Part shown: one piece after another, positions 24,250 to 35,518 of the stretch
Numbering within the stretch: the first letter of the stretch is position 1
Layout: every line of letters starts with the position of its first letter
NCBI GenBank assembly: GCA_013339895.1
Contig: JABACO010000018.1
Span: 987,453 to 1,051,452 of the forward strand
Length of the DNA stretch: 64,000 bases
Direction: 5' to 3'
Origin: Ephydatia muelleri
Taxonomy: Eukaryota > Porifera > Demospongiae > Spongillida > Spongillidae
Notes under the pieces: generated by a model
Seen by the model: only the letters and a program-made list of their open reading frames with translations
Databases searched by the model: none
Told to the model about the DNA's origin: nothing
Made by a program: the position numbers and the translations under genes

Positions 24250-26785
24250 CTACCCCAAAAAGTAATTAATCATGTCTAATGTCTTAAACATGTCTTCGAA
24301 GTCTTTCTGACTAACGGCATATGGTTGAAGAGAGTGCTGTACAGCAGTCTCCTCAGCAAATGGATGTTCCAAGTAGTGATGGAGTGCCTCTTGCGTAGAC
24401 ATGCCAACTACCCTCTGGAACTCAGGTTCCCAATTAAGGTTACACAGCTGTGGAGAAAACACTATATCATCCAGGCATGTAGATGTATAAATCTAAAGAA
24501 CCCAAGTGGCTATTATATGGTTTTTTAGAGTATGTATAACCTTCCACTCTAAATGTACCGTGATACCAAAATACTTATATCCATAACCCAACAATATATA
24601 GGAAATGCTATTTATCCACCATCACCTCGGATCTGTCAAGGTGCAATAGCATGCACATATGTGAAATGAATGAAATATATACCTCTACTTCCCAGTGGTT
24701 ATTTTCACTTCCATTTAAGCTTATTGGCAGCTGATCTCCAGCTTGGCAGGCTCCACACTTTACTTCATGCTCCGTGATTTGAGACACAGTGACCATGTGC
24801 ATGTTGTCTGGGGCCAGGATATACGAAGACCTTCTCTTGTGCCGTATGAACTCAACTGTCCAGTTATTTGTGCAAGGTACAAGGGTCAGCTCTCCAGGAA
24901 CTGCAGCTGATACCATTCTCACCATCTCTTGGATGATCGTGAAATGTGTATCATTTTTCCATACTGTTTCCTGCAATCCAAGCTCTAATCGAAAGTCATG
25001 CATCCTAGATACAGAATAAATGTATTTACACAGTAAAGCTTTCAAAATGAGCTGAAAAAAATTACCTGCTCTGTACACAAAGAATGTTAAATACAGCTTT
25101 TCTCTGTGTATCCTTGTTAATTCCCAGGATCTTTGCTGTGCCATCACCCATAAGCATAATCCGAACATCAAACATCTTTGTCTTGCCTGAATCTCTGATA
25201 GTGGTCCTCAAGTGGTAAGTGTCAACAGTGTGGCTTGCATTGGACATTCCTTCCATCTTCTTCTGCAGGTTACATGGCCCAGAGACCGACTCCACACTAA
25301 TAAAGAAAAATAAATAAATAAAATAAAGGATTCAGTTAATTGTTCATGACTAGTAAATGGCTAACCTGGTGTTCAGTGAAGTACGATAATCTGAATTTGT
25401 GTAAGTAAACTCGTCCAACTCATTTAGCCTCATGCCTTCAGACATATAATCTGCTGGCAAGTTTGTCCATATCATCCTTCCAAACCTACATGAGTGTGAG
25501 GACTTTATCCCAGAAAATGTACCACTACACTGTAATCCACAAAATACGGCTCCTCAACTAGATTTGTATTCACCAATTTATAATTAATCTTGATAGTGTG
25601 GTAATACTTGCTGCTGTACAGTATATACATGTATAGCATACCGTAAGTCATGTTTATGTATTTTTATTTTCTTCACAGCACATGTATAAATGTGGGTTGA
25701 ATATAATTATATATGACTGGAGAAGGCTTTCCCCCTGGCAATTCTAACACCAATGCTATACACACAACATGATTTGGGAGTGCCAGGGAGAATAGAAGGG
25801 TATTGTTGTGATTGAACGTTACGTAACCCCCCCTCCCCCTCCTGCCCCCTCTCTAGCCACCAAGTGCTCTGCATTGCCTGAACACCCTTTCACACTATAC
25901 CTTGCCTCCAGCTTTTCTTCTTGAGTGCCTCTCATATCTCGCCTTACCATCTCCAGACATTCTTGGAGCTTCTTGATTACTTCATTATAATCACTGACTA
26001 CACTGCAAGGAACAGTAACTAAATCTCTCCAATAGGGTGCAAGGAACAAAACCAACCAAAAGTCTTTCTCAAATTTGAGTTCAGAACGTTGCTTTGAGTC
26101 AAATGTATCATCCATAGCACGAATTTTATAGGGAACATAAGGTTCCGCACTTGTGGTGGTGTCTTGACCATTCTGAAGGTATTGTAAATCATATCGTGTG
26201 TCTTCAGTGTGTGCATATATATCGTATATACAAATGTTATCTGGTCACAAATGCAATATGGTTTATATAATATTTGGGCCAAATATTATATCCCCTGGAA
26301 GGTATCTCAGTGCTGAATGCGAGGGCCACAACACAATTAATCAGTGTACATAGTTCATTATCACCCTCCAGTGCTACACAGTCACCTCATCATCCATTTG
26401 CAGTACGTACACTGCATCACGAACTTTGTGAAAATGATGGAGCAAGTGACCTTCGTACTTGCAAAATTTAAACTGTAAATCACTATGGACAGCGATTTCA
26501 TTTTCATTAAGCAGAAGGAAAGTCCACGTTTTTGTTTGTATTGAAGACTGAAATAGTAATGAATGAATGGTTGAGAAGAGCAGTTTTGTTTAACAGCTGC
26601 TACTCACAAGGGCAGCGAAATCGTGTTCAAGCGGCTTCTTTGCTTCCAAGAAATGTGCTTGATCTGCAGTGATTACTTTGATCTTATCACCACATAAAAA
26701 CACACCACACACACGCACAACACACACATACACACACACACACGCATCACACACACATACAGACACACACACACACACATACACA

Positions 26786-26844
<59 letters not shown>

Positions 26845-27105
26845 AGGCTTTACACCTCTCGCTCTCGTCTATCTGAAGGTTGGAGACTTGTAAATTTGTC
26901 CCTAGACTTTGAGGCATTAGGATGTTGCTGTCAGTGGATCTAGTCTTGGGTACGGGTGAGTCACCCGTACCCAAGACAGGGAGGACTCTTGGAATCGGCA
27001 CGTAATCTCACCTGTGTCATGCGGGTGAGAGTTGTGACATTCGAATCCGTAACGGCACCGTCCTTGTGAATAGTACCAGCACACTTTTCGACTCTTCTGT
27101 GACAT
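24250..27105 (-). CDS. CCCH zinc-finger protein of unknown family (paralogue of 1209-4916)
   Basis: Starts at the ATG at 27105 with a CCCH finger (CWYYSQGRCRYGFECHNSH), donor after CATGACACAG. Further exons carry KVITADQAHFLEAKKPLEHD (about 26680-26610), FKFCKYEGHLLHHFHKV (about 26470-26390), a piece near 26160-25890, FGRMIWTNLPADYMSEGM (about 25490-25370), VFNILCVQ near 25080, MHDFRLELGLQETVW (from about 25003) and a last exon from about 24447 to 24250 ending INYFLG. Order, intron positions and local motifs match the gene at 1209-4916 (for example FGRKLWHSLP and LCVQR there). The CA microsatellite is in its first introns. Its 3' end faces the death-domain helicase 160 bp away. I cannot name the body domain. 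An RNA-linked role is inferred from the finger and neighbours only. Confidence 0.62.
26698..26842. repeat. (CA)n microsatellite
   Basis: CA dinucleotide run with CACATA interruptions in an intron of the CCCH gene. Confidence 0.95.
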
Positions 27106-27397
27106 TTTTATAATGAAATACCCGAATTGAGGGTTAGTTTCTCAAATCTTTTTTTTTTTTTGTACGAGTGGGGCGTTAATCAAGGGATTATCACCGGTCC
27201 AACCAAATTTTTAGGACCACACCCACTGCACCCAACCGCACCCCGCATGCACGCACAGGTACGCATGCGCGCGAAGTCTACAAATTGATTTGCAGCTACT
27301 GTGTTTTTTTTTGTCCTTTATCGATGAGTTCTAGCTCTAGTACCACGAAGTTGCGTACCACTACGAGGAGAATATAAGCGCCAAATCAACCATCATT

Positions 27398-27540
27398 GCA
27401 GGGTTTTCCTAAACGAAAGTTATGAATAAACCTGAAAAGCGATTATTTCAAGCTGCCTGGTTAAAACCTCTGCACTACGATGAAGACGCTTTCACTTACT
27501 TAGTGCAGATTTTGCGTGAGTTTTGTTTACAAAAACTGAA
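27398..27540 (+). pseudogene. Possible remnant of a TTF-type zinc-finger transposase N-terminus
   Basis: GFPKRK in one frame is followed after a one-base shift by MNKPEKRLFQAAWLKPLHYD. The pattern FPKRxF...RxFQxxWxxxxxxLHYD is common at the N-terminus of hAT-type transposases with a TTF zinc finger (family knowledge). No transposase core follows. A GC-rich stretch (27540-27730, GGGGCTCCGCCCC) replaces it. Confidence 0.3.
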
Positions 27541-27856
27541 AAAGCGTTGGCATCTGGGGCTCCGCCCCAGGCCCCGGTGGAGAAACGTACAGCGCTCCAC
27601 ACCCCTTGCCTGGTCGGGAGGGGTGTCCCACTCCCGCACACTTCTCGGAAGGATGGGTGTGGTTGCCCCCTGGCCGTACCGAATTTTTTACCTTTCCGAC
27701 CCCCCTGTTAATGTATTCAAACTTCGGTGGCGAGTTAAACGGGTAGGGCTAAGGCGGAGCCCATCTGTTTCATAATTTAGAAAACGTGCTACACGTATAA
27801 AACAAACAAATACGTATGTAGATGAATATTATGTGCAATGTATCATTGCAGCAGAA

Positions 27857-27920
27857 ATGTTTCGTGCTGCAACACGAAGGACTGTACATTCGGCAGCTGC
27901 TGATGGTGCCCGGTCTGCTA
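27857..27920 (+). CDS. Orphan first exon resembling a mitochondrial presequence
   Basis: The ATG at 27857 opens MFRAATRRTVHSAAADGARS, an Arg/Ala/Ser-rich acid-poor peptide like a mitochondrial targeting sequence. It is followed by a perfect donor GTAAGTCAG at 27921. Only 18 bp after the donor the reverse-transcriptase element begins. I find no matching next exon before 38 kb. It may be the start of a gene interrupted by the element, or chance. Confidence 0.3.
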
Positions 27921-27939
27921 GTAAGTCAGAGATAATCTA

Positions 27940-27967
27940 CAGGGTGTCCCACAATCAAGGAAAATTC
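27940..27967 (+). repeat. Left 28-bp terminal inverted repeat
   Basis: Begins CAGGGTGTCCCACAATC, preceded by TA. It is the exact inverse complement of 32154-32181. Confidence 0.95.
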
Positions 27968-28245
27968 CTTTTAAGATCAATACAACTTGCTAATTAACCC
28001 TTAATTATCAATTTATGTAATAATACATTGGGAAGAAATTATGACATTGATAAATAATTACCATATTTAACTTGTAATTAACTAAAATCAAAAAATAATA
28101 ATTAGTTTCTACACAAAGCAGCTGCTCTGGAAATAGTCAGGCTCCAGCGAGTCCAGCGTGCACCGAGCATTCGGAGTCATCTCAGGTTCCCTATTCACCC
28201 ATATGCACAAGCTCTAGCTCATTGGTCCTGGTGCAAGAATCAGAT

Positions 28246-31200
28246 ATGGAACCTTATTCCTCACGAGTACCTGTCAGTCTCGGCAATCTTCGGCCGGCCT
28301 CAGATCCCGCCACACTAATAACTCCTATTCGCCAGGATGCACCGACACATTCTACTTCATGCTCATCAAGCCACGTTTCGGTCCCACAGGTATCATATGT
28401 AATGGATTCCCCAGAGCTCCCGCATTCTTCAACTCAGCACCCAGTTCAGTCCATCACTCCGCAAGGGTTTGAAACCGGACCAGAACCGGCGCGCTCTTCC
28501 CAGAGCCCCGCCTCATCCACTATTTCTTCACCTTCGCACACTCCCATATTCTCGCATGCACATTCACCATCTACACTAACAACAGGGGTTCCCTACGAAG
28601 AAGCGCTGCTTTGCACAACTCCATCCTCATCTGGTCATAACACCCGAGGAAGAAAGCCCTGCATAGTTGAAGGGTGCAGGGAACACATTGCCCCTTCGAT
28701 GTGGCGGAACCACATGAATGCTCACGCAAAGGGTATATTTGCAGGCTCAGTACCAACAGGCTGGCTGGAAGAGAATGGGTTGTATAAATGCGAACAGTGT
28801 TCCCAGCTAGTGGCCAAGTCACATTACAATTCGCATCTCCAAAAGTGCACTAACCGAGATGTGGAATTTAGTTCAGACAACCCACCTAGTAGTTCAGGGC
28901 CTAGTTCCTTAAACAGTAACAGCGGAGCGTTTACTTTAGATCTTTTTACCTTCGATGAAGTTTTTAAACTGAAGTGCGCTACTATCCGCCACATACCAGC
29001 CAAAGCAAGACCCATCTTTGCTAGGGCTCTCTCAGCAGTGTTAAAAGAAGTGATAAACAAAAACACCGAAGAGGCTTGGCTAAAACTTTTTATGCTTCCA
29101 AAGTGTGTCCTATTGCCTTCAAAAAGGAAAGGTCGTCACCACAAAAACAGTTCCATCATCTCCCTGTGCAAGCTATGGCTCAAGGGTGAGTTTCAGGCTC
29201 TTTGGAGACACACAGCTAATTTCAGTGCATCTAATAAGTCCAAATCCTCAAAGCAGTTTGACGTGCTCAACTCAGCTATAGCACTTGCTAAGGAAGGTTC
29301 GTTGGGGAAAGCGTGCAAGGTTTTAACTTCATCAGGCATCGCTGCAGACAGTGAGCACACATTTCAGTTACTGCTAGACAAGCACCCTCATGGTCCAGCC
29401 CTAGTTCTCCCAGCGTCAGAGGCAACAGAAAACAACATCGTTCCACTTGATTTTGACATCCAGTCAGTTCTGAGATCTTTCCCGAAAGCGTCTGCTTGTG
29501 GCCCCTCAGGTCTACGAATACAACACCTGCTAGACGCTTCAGAAGTTCCCCTTCCAACAGGTATAGGTGCTTCACTTCGAGAGGTAGTGAATCTTCTGGC
29601 CTCTGGACGAGCCCCAGTAGGTGTTGCCAAATTCTTGGCGGGTGGTAGTCTTATTGCACTGGTGAAAAATAAGCCTGATAGCCCTCCAGATGTTCGGCCT
29701 ATCGCAGTCGGAGAAGTACTAAGACGGCTGGCAAGCAAATGCCTTTGCAGGTTAACAAAAGCAAAGGCTGCTGAGTTTTTTGAGGGACATCAAGTGGGAG
29801 TGGCTTGCCCAGGAGGGTCTGAGTTAATCGTCCACGGCCTTAGGGACTGCATCGAAAGCCACTGGAACGATGAAGATTTCGTTGTACTTAAAATTGATTT
29901 CCAGAATGCATTCAACATGGTCTCACGCCAGGGATTACTTGATGAATGCCTCTTGCACTTTCCCGAGCTAATGCCGTGGGCATCATGGTGCTACGGACAG
30001 CATCCCAAACTTTTTTACTCTATGGGAACCCTATCATCTGAAACGGGTGTCCAACAAGGGGATCCTCTGGGGCCTTTATTCTTTTGCCTAGTCTTACAGA
30101 AACTGGTAGGCACTATAGCTACCGATGAAGTGTCATCACACCTTTTGTACCACAAATGGTATATGGATGATGGGGCTGTAGCAGGTTCAGAGAAGGCTGT
30201 CGCCAGGGTGATCACCATACTTAGTGAGCTGGGTCCTCAATTAGGCCTTTTCCTCAATGTTTCTAAATGCGAGGTTTTTTCCAAGGGAAACATGAATTCC
30301 TTCCCACCGGGTATGAAGCGGTCCAATACACCTAACATGGAGGTACTGGGAGCTCCCATCGGTGATATCTTGTTTTGTGCTAAATTTGTTGCAAATCAGC
30401 GCGCCAAGGCAAATGTTCTGCTCTCAAGGCTGCAGCAAGTTGGATCCAAAGACCCACAGGTTGCTTATCTGTTGCTTCGCTTCTGTGGTAGCTTCTGTAA
30501 AATGGTCCATTTGGCAAGATCTACACCACCATCCTTGGTTGCTGAAGGGTTAGGCATTTTTGACCGGGACATCCGTCGATGTTTTACAGAGTGCACAAGC
30601 GTAGACGTCTCCGATATTGCTTGGATGCAAGCTCAGTTGAGTCCTAGTAGGGGAGGCCTGGGTCTTCGCAGTCTCAGACTCCATTCAAGTGCTTGTTTCA
30701 TTGCTTCCATGGGTCATTTTGGTATTGCTTTTGGAGAGAACCACCACTTGGAGCAGTCCCTTATTGAGTTTAATGACGCCGTTGAGGGGATGGAGGGTAT
30801 TGGTTTACAGGACATAATCGATGCTCCTCCCCACCAAAGGCAACTGTCATCCATGATCGAAGACCACCAGTTCAAGATTATCTTTGACCATACTTCTTTA
30901 CCGGCTAACTGTGCCCGGCTCCTCTCGGTGTCCTCTCCCCATGCCTCAGCTTGGCTTTCAGTTATGCCAACTCCCCACAAGAACTTACACCTCGATCCTC
31001 CTGAATTTCAGATGGCTCTAAAATGGTGGCTCGGATTAGACACCTCTCAAAACGGCTCCAGTTGTTCATTCTGTCCATCACACGCCCTAGACCCCCTGGG
31101 TCACCATGCTCTTACTTGTAAAAGTGGAGGCGACTCAATCTTCAGGCACAACTCTCTGCGTGACGCCTTCTGGGAATCGTGTAAGCTGGCCTGTATTGCA

Positions 31201-31638
31201 GGTCAAATAGAGGCAGGTAGTGGCTTGGATGTTGAGGGAAGCCGCACACGCCCCGCAGACATCTTGCTGCCTAATTGGGAGTTTGGCAAACCTGCCGCAT
31301 TGGATTTCACCATCACATCAGCGCTAAATCCTTCTACTTTGAATGAAGCGAGTGTGATGGCTGGGTCTGCTGCGTCGGCTGCTGAAGTTCGCAAGCATGT
31401 CGCCAACGACGAAAAATGCAGTCGTCTGGGCTGGGTCTGTATCCCCTTATCAGTGGAGACGTATGGTTGTTGGGGAGAAGAAGCTGGTAGATGTCTTGAC
31501 AGACTCGCCACGCGGATTGCCACTCGAACAGGCTGTCCCAAGTCTTCTGCGGTGTCTGGGCTTTATGGAAGACTAAGTATTGGCCTGGTCAGGGCCAACG
31601 CTAGGGCATTACTGGCTAGGTCGTCTTCACTTTCGTAA
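28246..31638 (+). CDS. R2-like reverse transcriptase with restriction-like endonuclease
   Basis: 1130 codons from the first ATG of the frame; the frame is open further upstream. An N-terminal Ser/Pro-rich part is followed by two C2H2-like fingers (about residues 139-205: CIVEGCREHIAPSMWRNHMNAH-type spacing and CEQCSQLVAKSHYNSHLQKC). Reverse transcriptase motifs follow: LKIDFQNAFN (about 549), VQQGDPLGPLFF (about 603) and YMDDGAVAG (about 639). A CCHC-type cluster (CSFCPSHALDPLGHHALTC, about 940) comes next. Last is a PD-(D/E)xK-like endonuclease region (RPADILLPNW, then AALDFTITSALNP, about 1000-1026). N-terminal fingers plus CCHC plus a C-terminal nuclease is the layout of RLE-type non-LTR elements such as R2 (family knowledge). 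No stop or frame break is seen. The subfamily is not determined. Confidence 0.88.
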   Translation: MEPYSSRVPVSLGNLRPASDPATLITPIRQDAPTHSTSCSSSHVSVPQVSYVMDSPELPHSSTQHPVQSITPQGFETGPEPARSSQSPASSTISSPSHTPIFSHAHSPSTLTTGVPYEEALLCTTPSSSGHNTRGRKPCIVEGCREHIAPSMWRNHMNAHAKGIFAGSVPTGWLEENGLYKCEQCSQLVAKSHYNSHLQKCTNRDVEFSSDNPPSSSGPSSLNSNSGAFTLDLFTFDEVFKLKCATIRHIPAKARPIFARALSAVLKEVINKNTEEAWLKLFMLPKCVLLPSKRKGRHHKNSSIISLCKLWLKGEFQALWRHTANFSASNKSKSSKQFDVLNSAIALAKEGSLGKACKVLTSSGIAADSEHTFQLLLDKHPHGPALVLPASEATENNIVPLDFDIQSVLRSFPKASACGPSGLRIQHLLDASEVPLPTGIGASLREVVNLLASGRAPVGVAKFLAGGSLIALVKNKPDSPPDVRPIAVGEVLRRLASKCLCRLTKAKAAEFFEGHQVGVACPGGSELIVHGLRDCIESHWNDEDFVVLKIDFQNAFNMVSRQGLLDECLLHFPELMPWASWCYGQHPKLFYSMGTLSSETGVQQGDPLGPLFFCLVLQKLVGTIATDEVSSHLLYHKWYMDDGAVAGSEKAVARVITILSELGPQLGLFLNVSKCEVFSKGNMNSFPPGMKRSNTPNMEVLGAPIGDILFCAKFVANQRAKANVLLSRLQQVGSKDPQVAYLLLRFCGSFCKMVHLARSTPPSLVAEGLGIFDRDIRRCFTECTSVDVSDIAWMQAQLSPSRGGLGLRSLRLHSSACFIASMGHFGIAFGENHHLEQSLIEFNDAVEGMEGIGLQDIIDAPPHQRQLSSMIEDHQFKIIFDHTSLPANCARLLSVSSPHASAWLSVMPTPHKNLHLDPPEFQMALKWWLGLDTSQNGSSCSFCPSHALDPLGHHALTCKSGGDSIFRHNSLRDAFWESCKLACIAGQIEAGSGLDVEGSRTRPADILLPNWEFGKPAALDFTITSALNPSTLNEASVMAGSAASAAEVRKHVANDEKCSRLGWVCIPLSVETYGCWGEEAGRCLDRLATRIATRTGCPKSSAVSGLYGRLSIGLVRANARALLARSSSLS

Positions 31639-32153
31639 AGACTTTAAGTACATATAGGTGTGTTGTATATAATTAATTCGCAATTGGTGTAATATATAAT
31701 TATAATTATAATTATGTAATAATGTAGATGGTTATTCAGGATAAGGACTTCAATTCATTGACTTATTTAGGCTTTTGTTGTTAGCTTAAATAAATTAATA
31801 ATCAACTAGTCACAATAAAAAATCACAAACTTAACTTCTACATTAGTGAATATCCTGCTTGTTATGTTTCATGAAATTTAATTCAGTTAGTTGATTAATA
31901 AATTCAAACCAATCATTCAAGATAAAGTGACCATCCATATTCAAGTCACAATAATTAATGTCAATTAATAACATTTTAGTTACTTGGCTAAATTTTCGGG
32001 CACTTGATTATGGTTAGTTCTGCATATTTACATTTATTTCTAGTTATCCATTAATTAAAATTTTTAATTAATATCATCAGCAAATCTTCCTGTATGAACT
32101 AGTTATTAATGATCAATACCCACCAATGTAATTATATGTGGTGAATTTTTATC

Positions 32154-32181
32154 GAATTTTCCTTGATTGTGGGACACCCTG
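32154..32181 (-). repeat. Right 28-bp terminal inverted repeat
   Basis: Exact inverse complement of 27940-27967, followed by TA. Confidence 0.95.
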
Positions 32182-32978
32182 TATATATTATCTATGCTGG
32201 TACTGAGGAAAAAATATCTGACGATTAAAAGGAAGCATGGATTATCTAGAGTACCGAGTCAACAGGTACAGCGGTTGTGCCATGCAAAATATATATTAAT
32301 TTTTACCGGACACGCGGCACCTCCAAACCTGTTGAGGGCAAGATGTATGTGTTAGTGTCGAGACCGTAGTGAGGAGTGAGGTTAGTGGAGCGACAACGCC
32401 GACAAGCTCCCGCACAGTGCAATGTGGACTGAACATGCATGTCAATAATTGACGGCCATGGAAAGGGAACCGCGTGGCTGTGTTGCAAGCCAAGACAAGG
32501 GATTCTTCAGAGGAACTTGAAAACTTGAAAAAAAAAAAAAACCGGCTAATGCCTTCAGACAAGAAGTTCTACAGCACTTTTCCTGGCCCCTACACGAATA
32601 CATGTAAGGTGTGTTTTTAAGTCAGTTCTCAGCAGTATCAGAGAAATGTCCCCTGGCCATTGGAAAATACATGTAACTGATAATTTCAAATCAAGGCTTT
32701 TCACCATGCGTAATGCAATCAGTGAACGATTAGTTCAGAGTCACAAGTCACAACCCTCTGATGTACAGACAAGTACCAGTTAACAAAATACTCTGTGTCA
32801 CTGAAAAGCTGTCTTTGAACACACAGCATGTACAATCTTCAGCGCGTTCCCAACACTTTGTTGGACAGAACTAAAGCCGACCCACCCACCAAAAACAAGG
32901 GATAAGGACAGTTATGAACCAGAAGCATAACTCTTAAAAAGAAGACAAAAGAAGTAAGACATACGAGAGATACGCTTT
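32182..32978. other. Intergenic, no gene seen
   Basis: Holds the 3' flank of CTDP1 and an A13 run near 32528. I recognise no coding, RNA or repeat feature. Confidence 0.5.
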
Positions 32979-35478
32979 TCAGTCATCATCAGCAAGAAGC
33001 AAAGCCAAGTCATCAATTCCAGATCCATCGTCCTCTTCAACGGAGCTTGGTTCCAACTCCTCTCCCTTGCTGGCAGATGCTGAAGAATTGGAGTCCACAT
33101 CCACCCTCTTCCGTTTACGTCCATAAAGTCCTTCGTCCTCCTCCAGCTCTCCTGGTAGGTCCAAACCCTTCTCTGCATCATCAGCTAGCAGGCCACTCAA
33201 GGGATCTTCCTCGGATTGCGGCTGTGCACCTTCAGTACGTACAATGCCCATGACCTCCAGATCGTCAGTGGGTACAGTGCCTATGTCCCATACATCCTCG
33301 GTGGGTACTGTGCCAATGTCCCATACATCCTCGGTGGGTACAGTGCCCATGCTCTTCCCATCATCAGTGGCTATGGTGCCCATGCCCTCCACATCTTCAG
33401 CAGGTATGGTGCCCATGCCCTCCACATCCTCACTGTTGCTGGAACTGTCACCTATCTCAGCATCCACCTCGGCATCCATCTTCTCCAGCTCTTCGTCTGA
33501 CACTGAGAGGTAACTGTCTAGCCTAGCAGAATGACGACGTGTTCTGCTCGGGGTGCTTCGAGGTTCCTCCTCATCCCTTTCCCCCTCGCAATCATCAGCC
33601 CTCTCCTCTTCTTCATCCTGTATTCTCCCTACCCCTTCCTCATCTTCAGCTCTCTCTACCTCCTCCTGCCCCTCCTCCACTGTCTCTTTCTCTTTGCTCT
33701 TCATTTCCTTTCTGCTGCTTTCATCGCTTCCCCTGACAGCTTCCGTCACCTGCTTTACACTTTTACCACAACTCCCCCCGTCCTTCGAAGGGCCCCCGCC
33801 CTTTCTTTCCCCTATCCCTTGCATGGTGCTCGAATTGTAGCGGAAATTGACTCTCGTCCACCCACTGCCACCGCTCTGCGCAGGCCCACAGCCAGGCGGG
33901 GCTCACCAGCTTGATCCCGGGCATCTTCATAGCTTCCTTCAGCTTGCTCGTGCCCGGTCTCCCCACTATGATGTGGGTGGTGGCTCGTTGTGCCTTCCTG
34001 TGGTCGCAGCTGTGGAGACCAGGCACCAACTCCTCGTGGATAATGGCCCCAAAGGCCACTGCAGTGCACCACTCTGGGCTTTTCTTGGGAGGGGTGTTTG
34101 TGGGTATGACCCCAGTGAACAGCACCCTGGCCCCTTTCAGCACCGACTGGCGAAGGCGGGGTATGATCTCCTTCAGGTCGGGGATCGTAGTGGGCTCCGA
34201 TCCCTTCTTCTTTGTCATGTGGTACTCACTGTAAAAGGTGGAATGGATCCTGTGCAATGTGTCGCCAAGGTAATGGAGGAAGTCATCTGAGTCCTTGATC
34301 TCGCGTGGTACCAAGTGGGCTTGGAAACCAGCCTGTCCTTGGGAACTGGCCTGTTCTAAATGGGTTGGAGGGCTGGATGTTTGTGATTTGCTGTGCGACT
34401 CCAAGAGGTCACCACCTGGAGTAGGTTGAAGATGCTCACATACCCTGTCCCCACCAGTAGCTGTCCTCTCAGTGCCACTGTCATCTGATCCAGCCCCCAT
34501 AGTACTAACTTCCCCTGCTTCAGAGTGGCCACTAACCACCTCAGTACCCCCAGGCACTTCCGCCTTCTCACACTCTCTAGTAGTCGAGACTTGGCTTGGA
34601 TCCAGGGAACTTTCAACCCCACTCTTCACTGTGTTAGCCACCTCGGTGCCTTGCTGTTGCTGATCACCCTGACCCCCTGAGGTTGATGGCAGGTTACTGC
34701 CAGGCTCAAACAAGTTGTCATCAATCCCACTGCTGCTCGAATCGTCGACGACAACGCCGCCAGCTTCACTGTCACTTGACTCGGAGCTGCTGCTGCTGCT
34801 ACTGCTGGACGAGTCTCCCTTGTCCGCTCCACCCTCATTACCACCAGCATCATTGCCACCATCACCTTCATCATCATCCTCATCATCATCTTCACCCCCT
34901 CCTTCGTCACCTTCATCTTCATCATCATCATCATCGTTGTTGCTGTTGTTGTTGTTGTTGTTTTCATTGAAGGAGACATGCTTGATGTCAGAGATCGCGC
35001 ATTCTGCCTCAGCTTCTGGCATTCTACTCAGAGATTGGGCAAAAGGGGGAGAGCGAGACGTCAGAGCCGAAATGGTAGCATGAGGAGGGTGTGGCATAGG
35101 GACAGACACGGCAACAGGGCCGACAGGATGCTCTTTTTTGACAGGCACAGTGGCTCCTGAAGAAAGGAACCGTCTCTTGAGAGGGCGGTGGGCATCAAGG
35201 TGAGGGGAGTGCGTTTCTTTTTCACGGCGAGAAGCAGAAGATGCACTTTGGGTTGACAGGGGAGCATTGATGTCAGCAGTCCCAGCAAAGAAGACATACG
35301 GCTTGACGTGGACAAGGTTTGGACATCCTCCCCACACGTCTTCTCTGTCGTCAATGATGGCCACCATGGAGTCACCACAGGGGAACACAGACCTGTGTGT
35401 GTGTGTATGTGTGTTTATGTGTGAGTTTATGTGTGTGCATGTGCATGTGTGTGTGTTTATGTGTGAATTTATGTGTGC

Positions 35479-35518
<40 letters not shown>

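Larger units (their letters stand above)
27940..32181 (+). mobile_element. TIR-bounded element carrying a reverse transcriptase
   Basis: A 28-bp sequence at 27940-27967 (starts CAGGGTGTCCCA) is repeated perfectly inverted at 32154-32181. TA flanks both outer ends (27938-27939, 32182-32183), as in Tc1/mariner-type DNA transposons. The only long frame inside encodes an R2-like retroelement protein, not a transposase. About 510 bp of AT-rich sequence follow the frame, with no poly-A tail. Confidence 0.85.

Noticed and set aside
27540-27730. GC-rich block with GGGGCTCCGCCCC as a possible SINE
   Set aside because: No A/B boxes, tail or target duplication seen, and only one copy in the window.
33531-33914. 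Plus-strand frames opposite CTDP1
   Set aside because: Antisense shadows of acidic/Ser-rich CTDP1 coding sequence.
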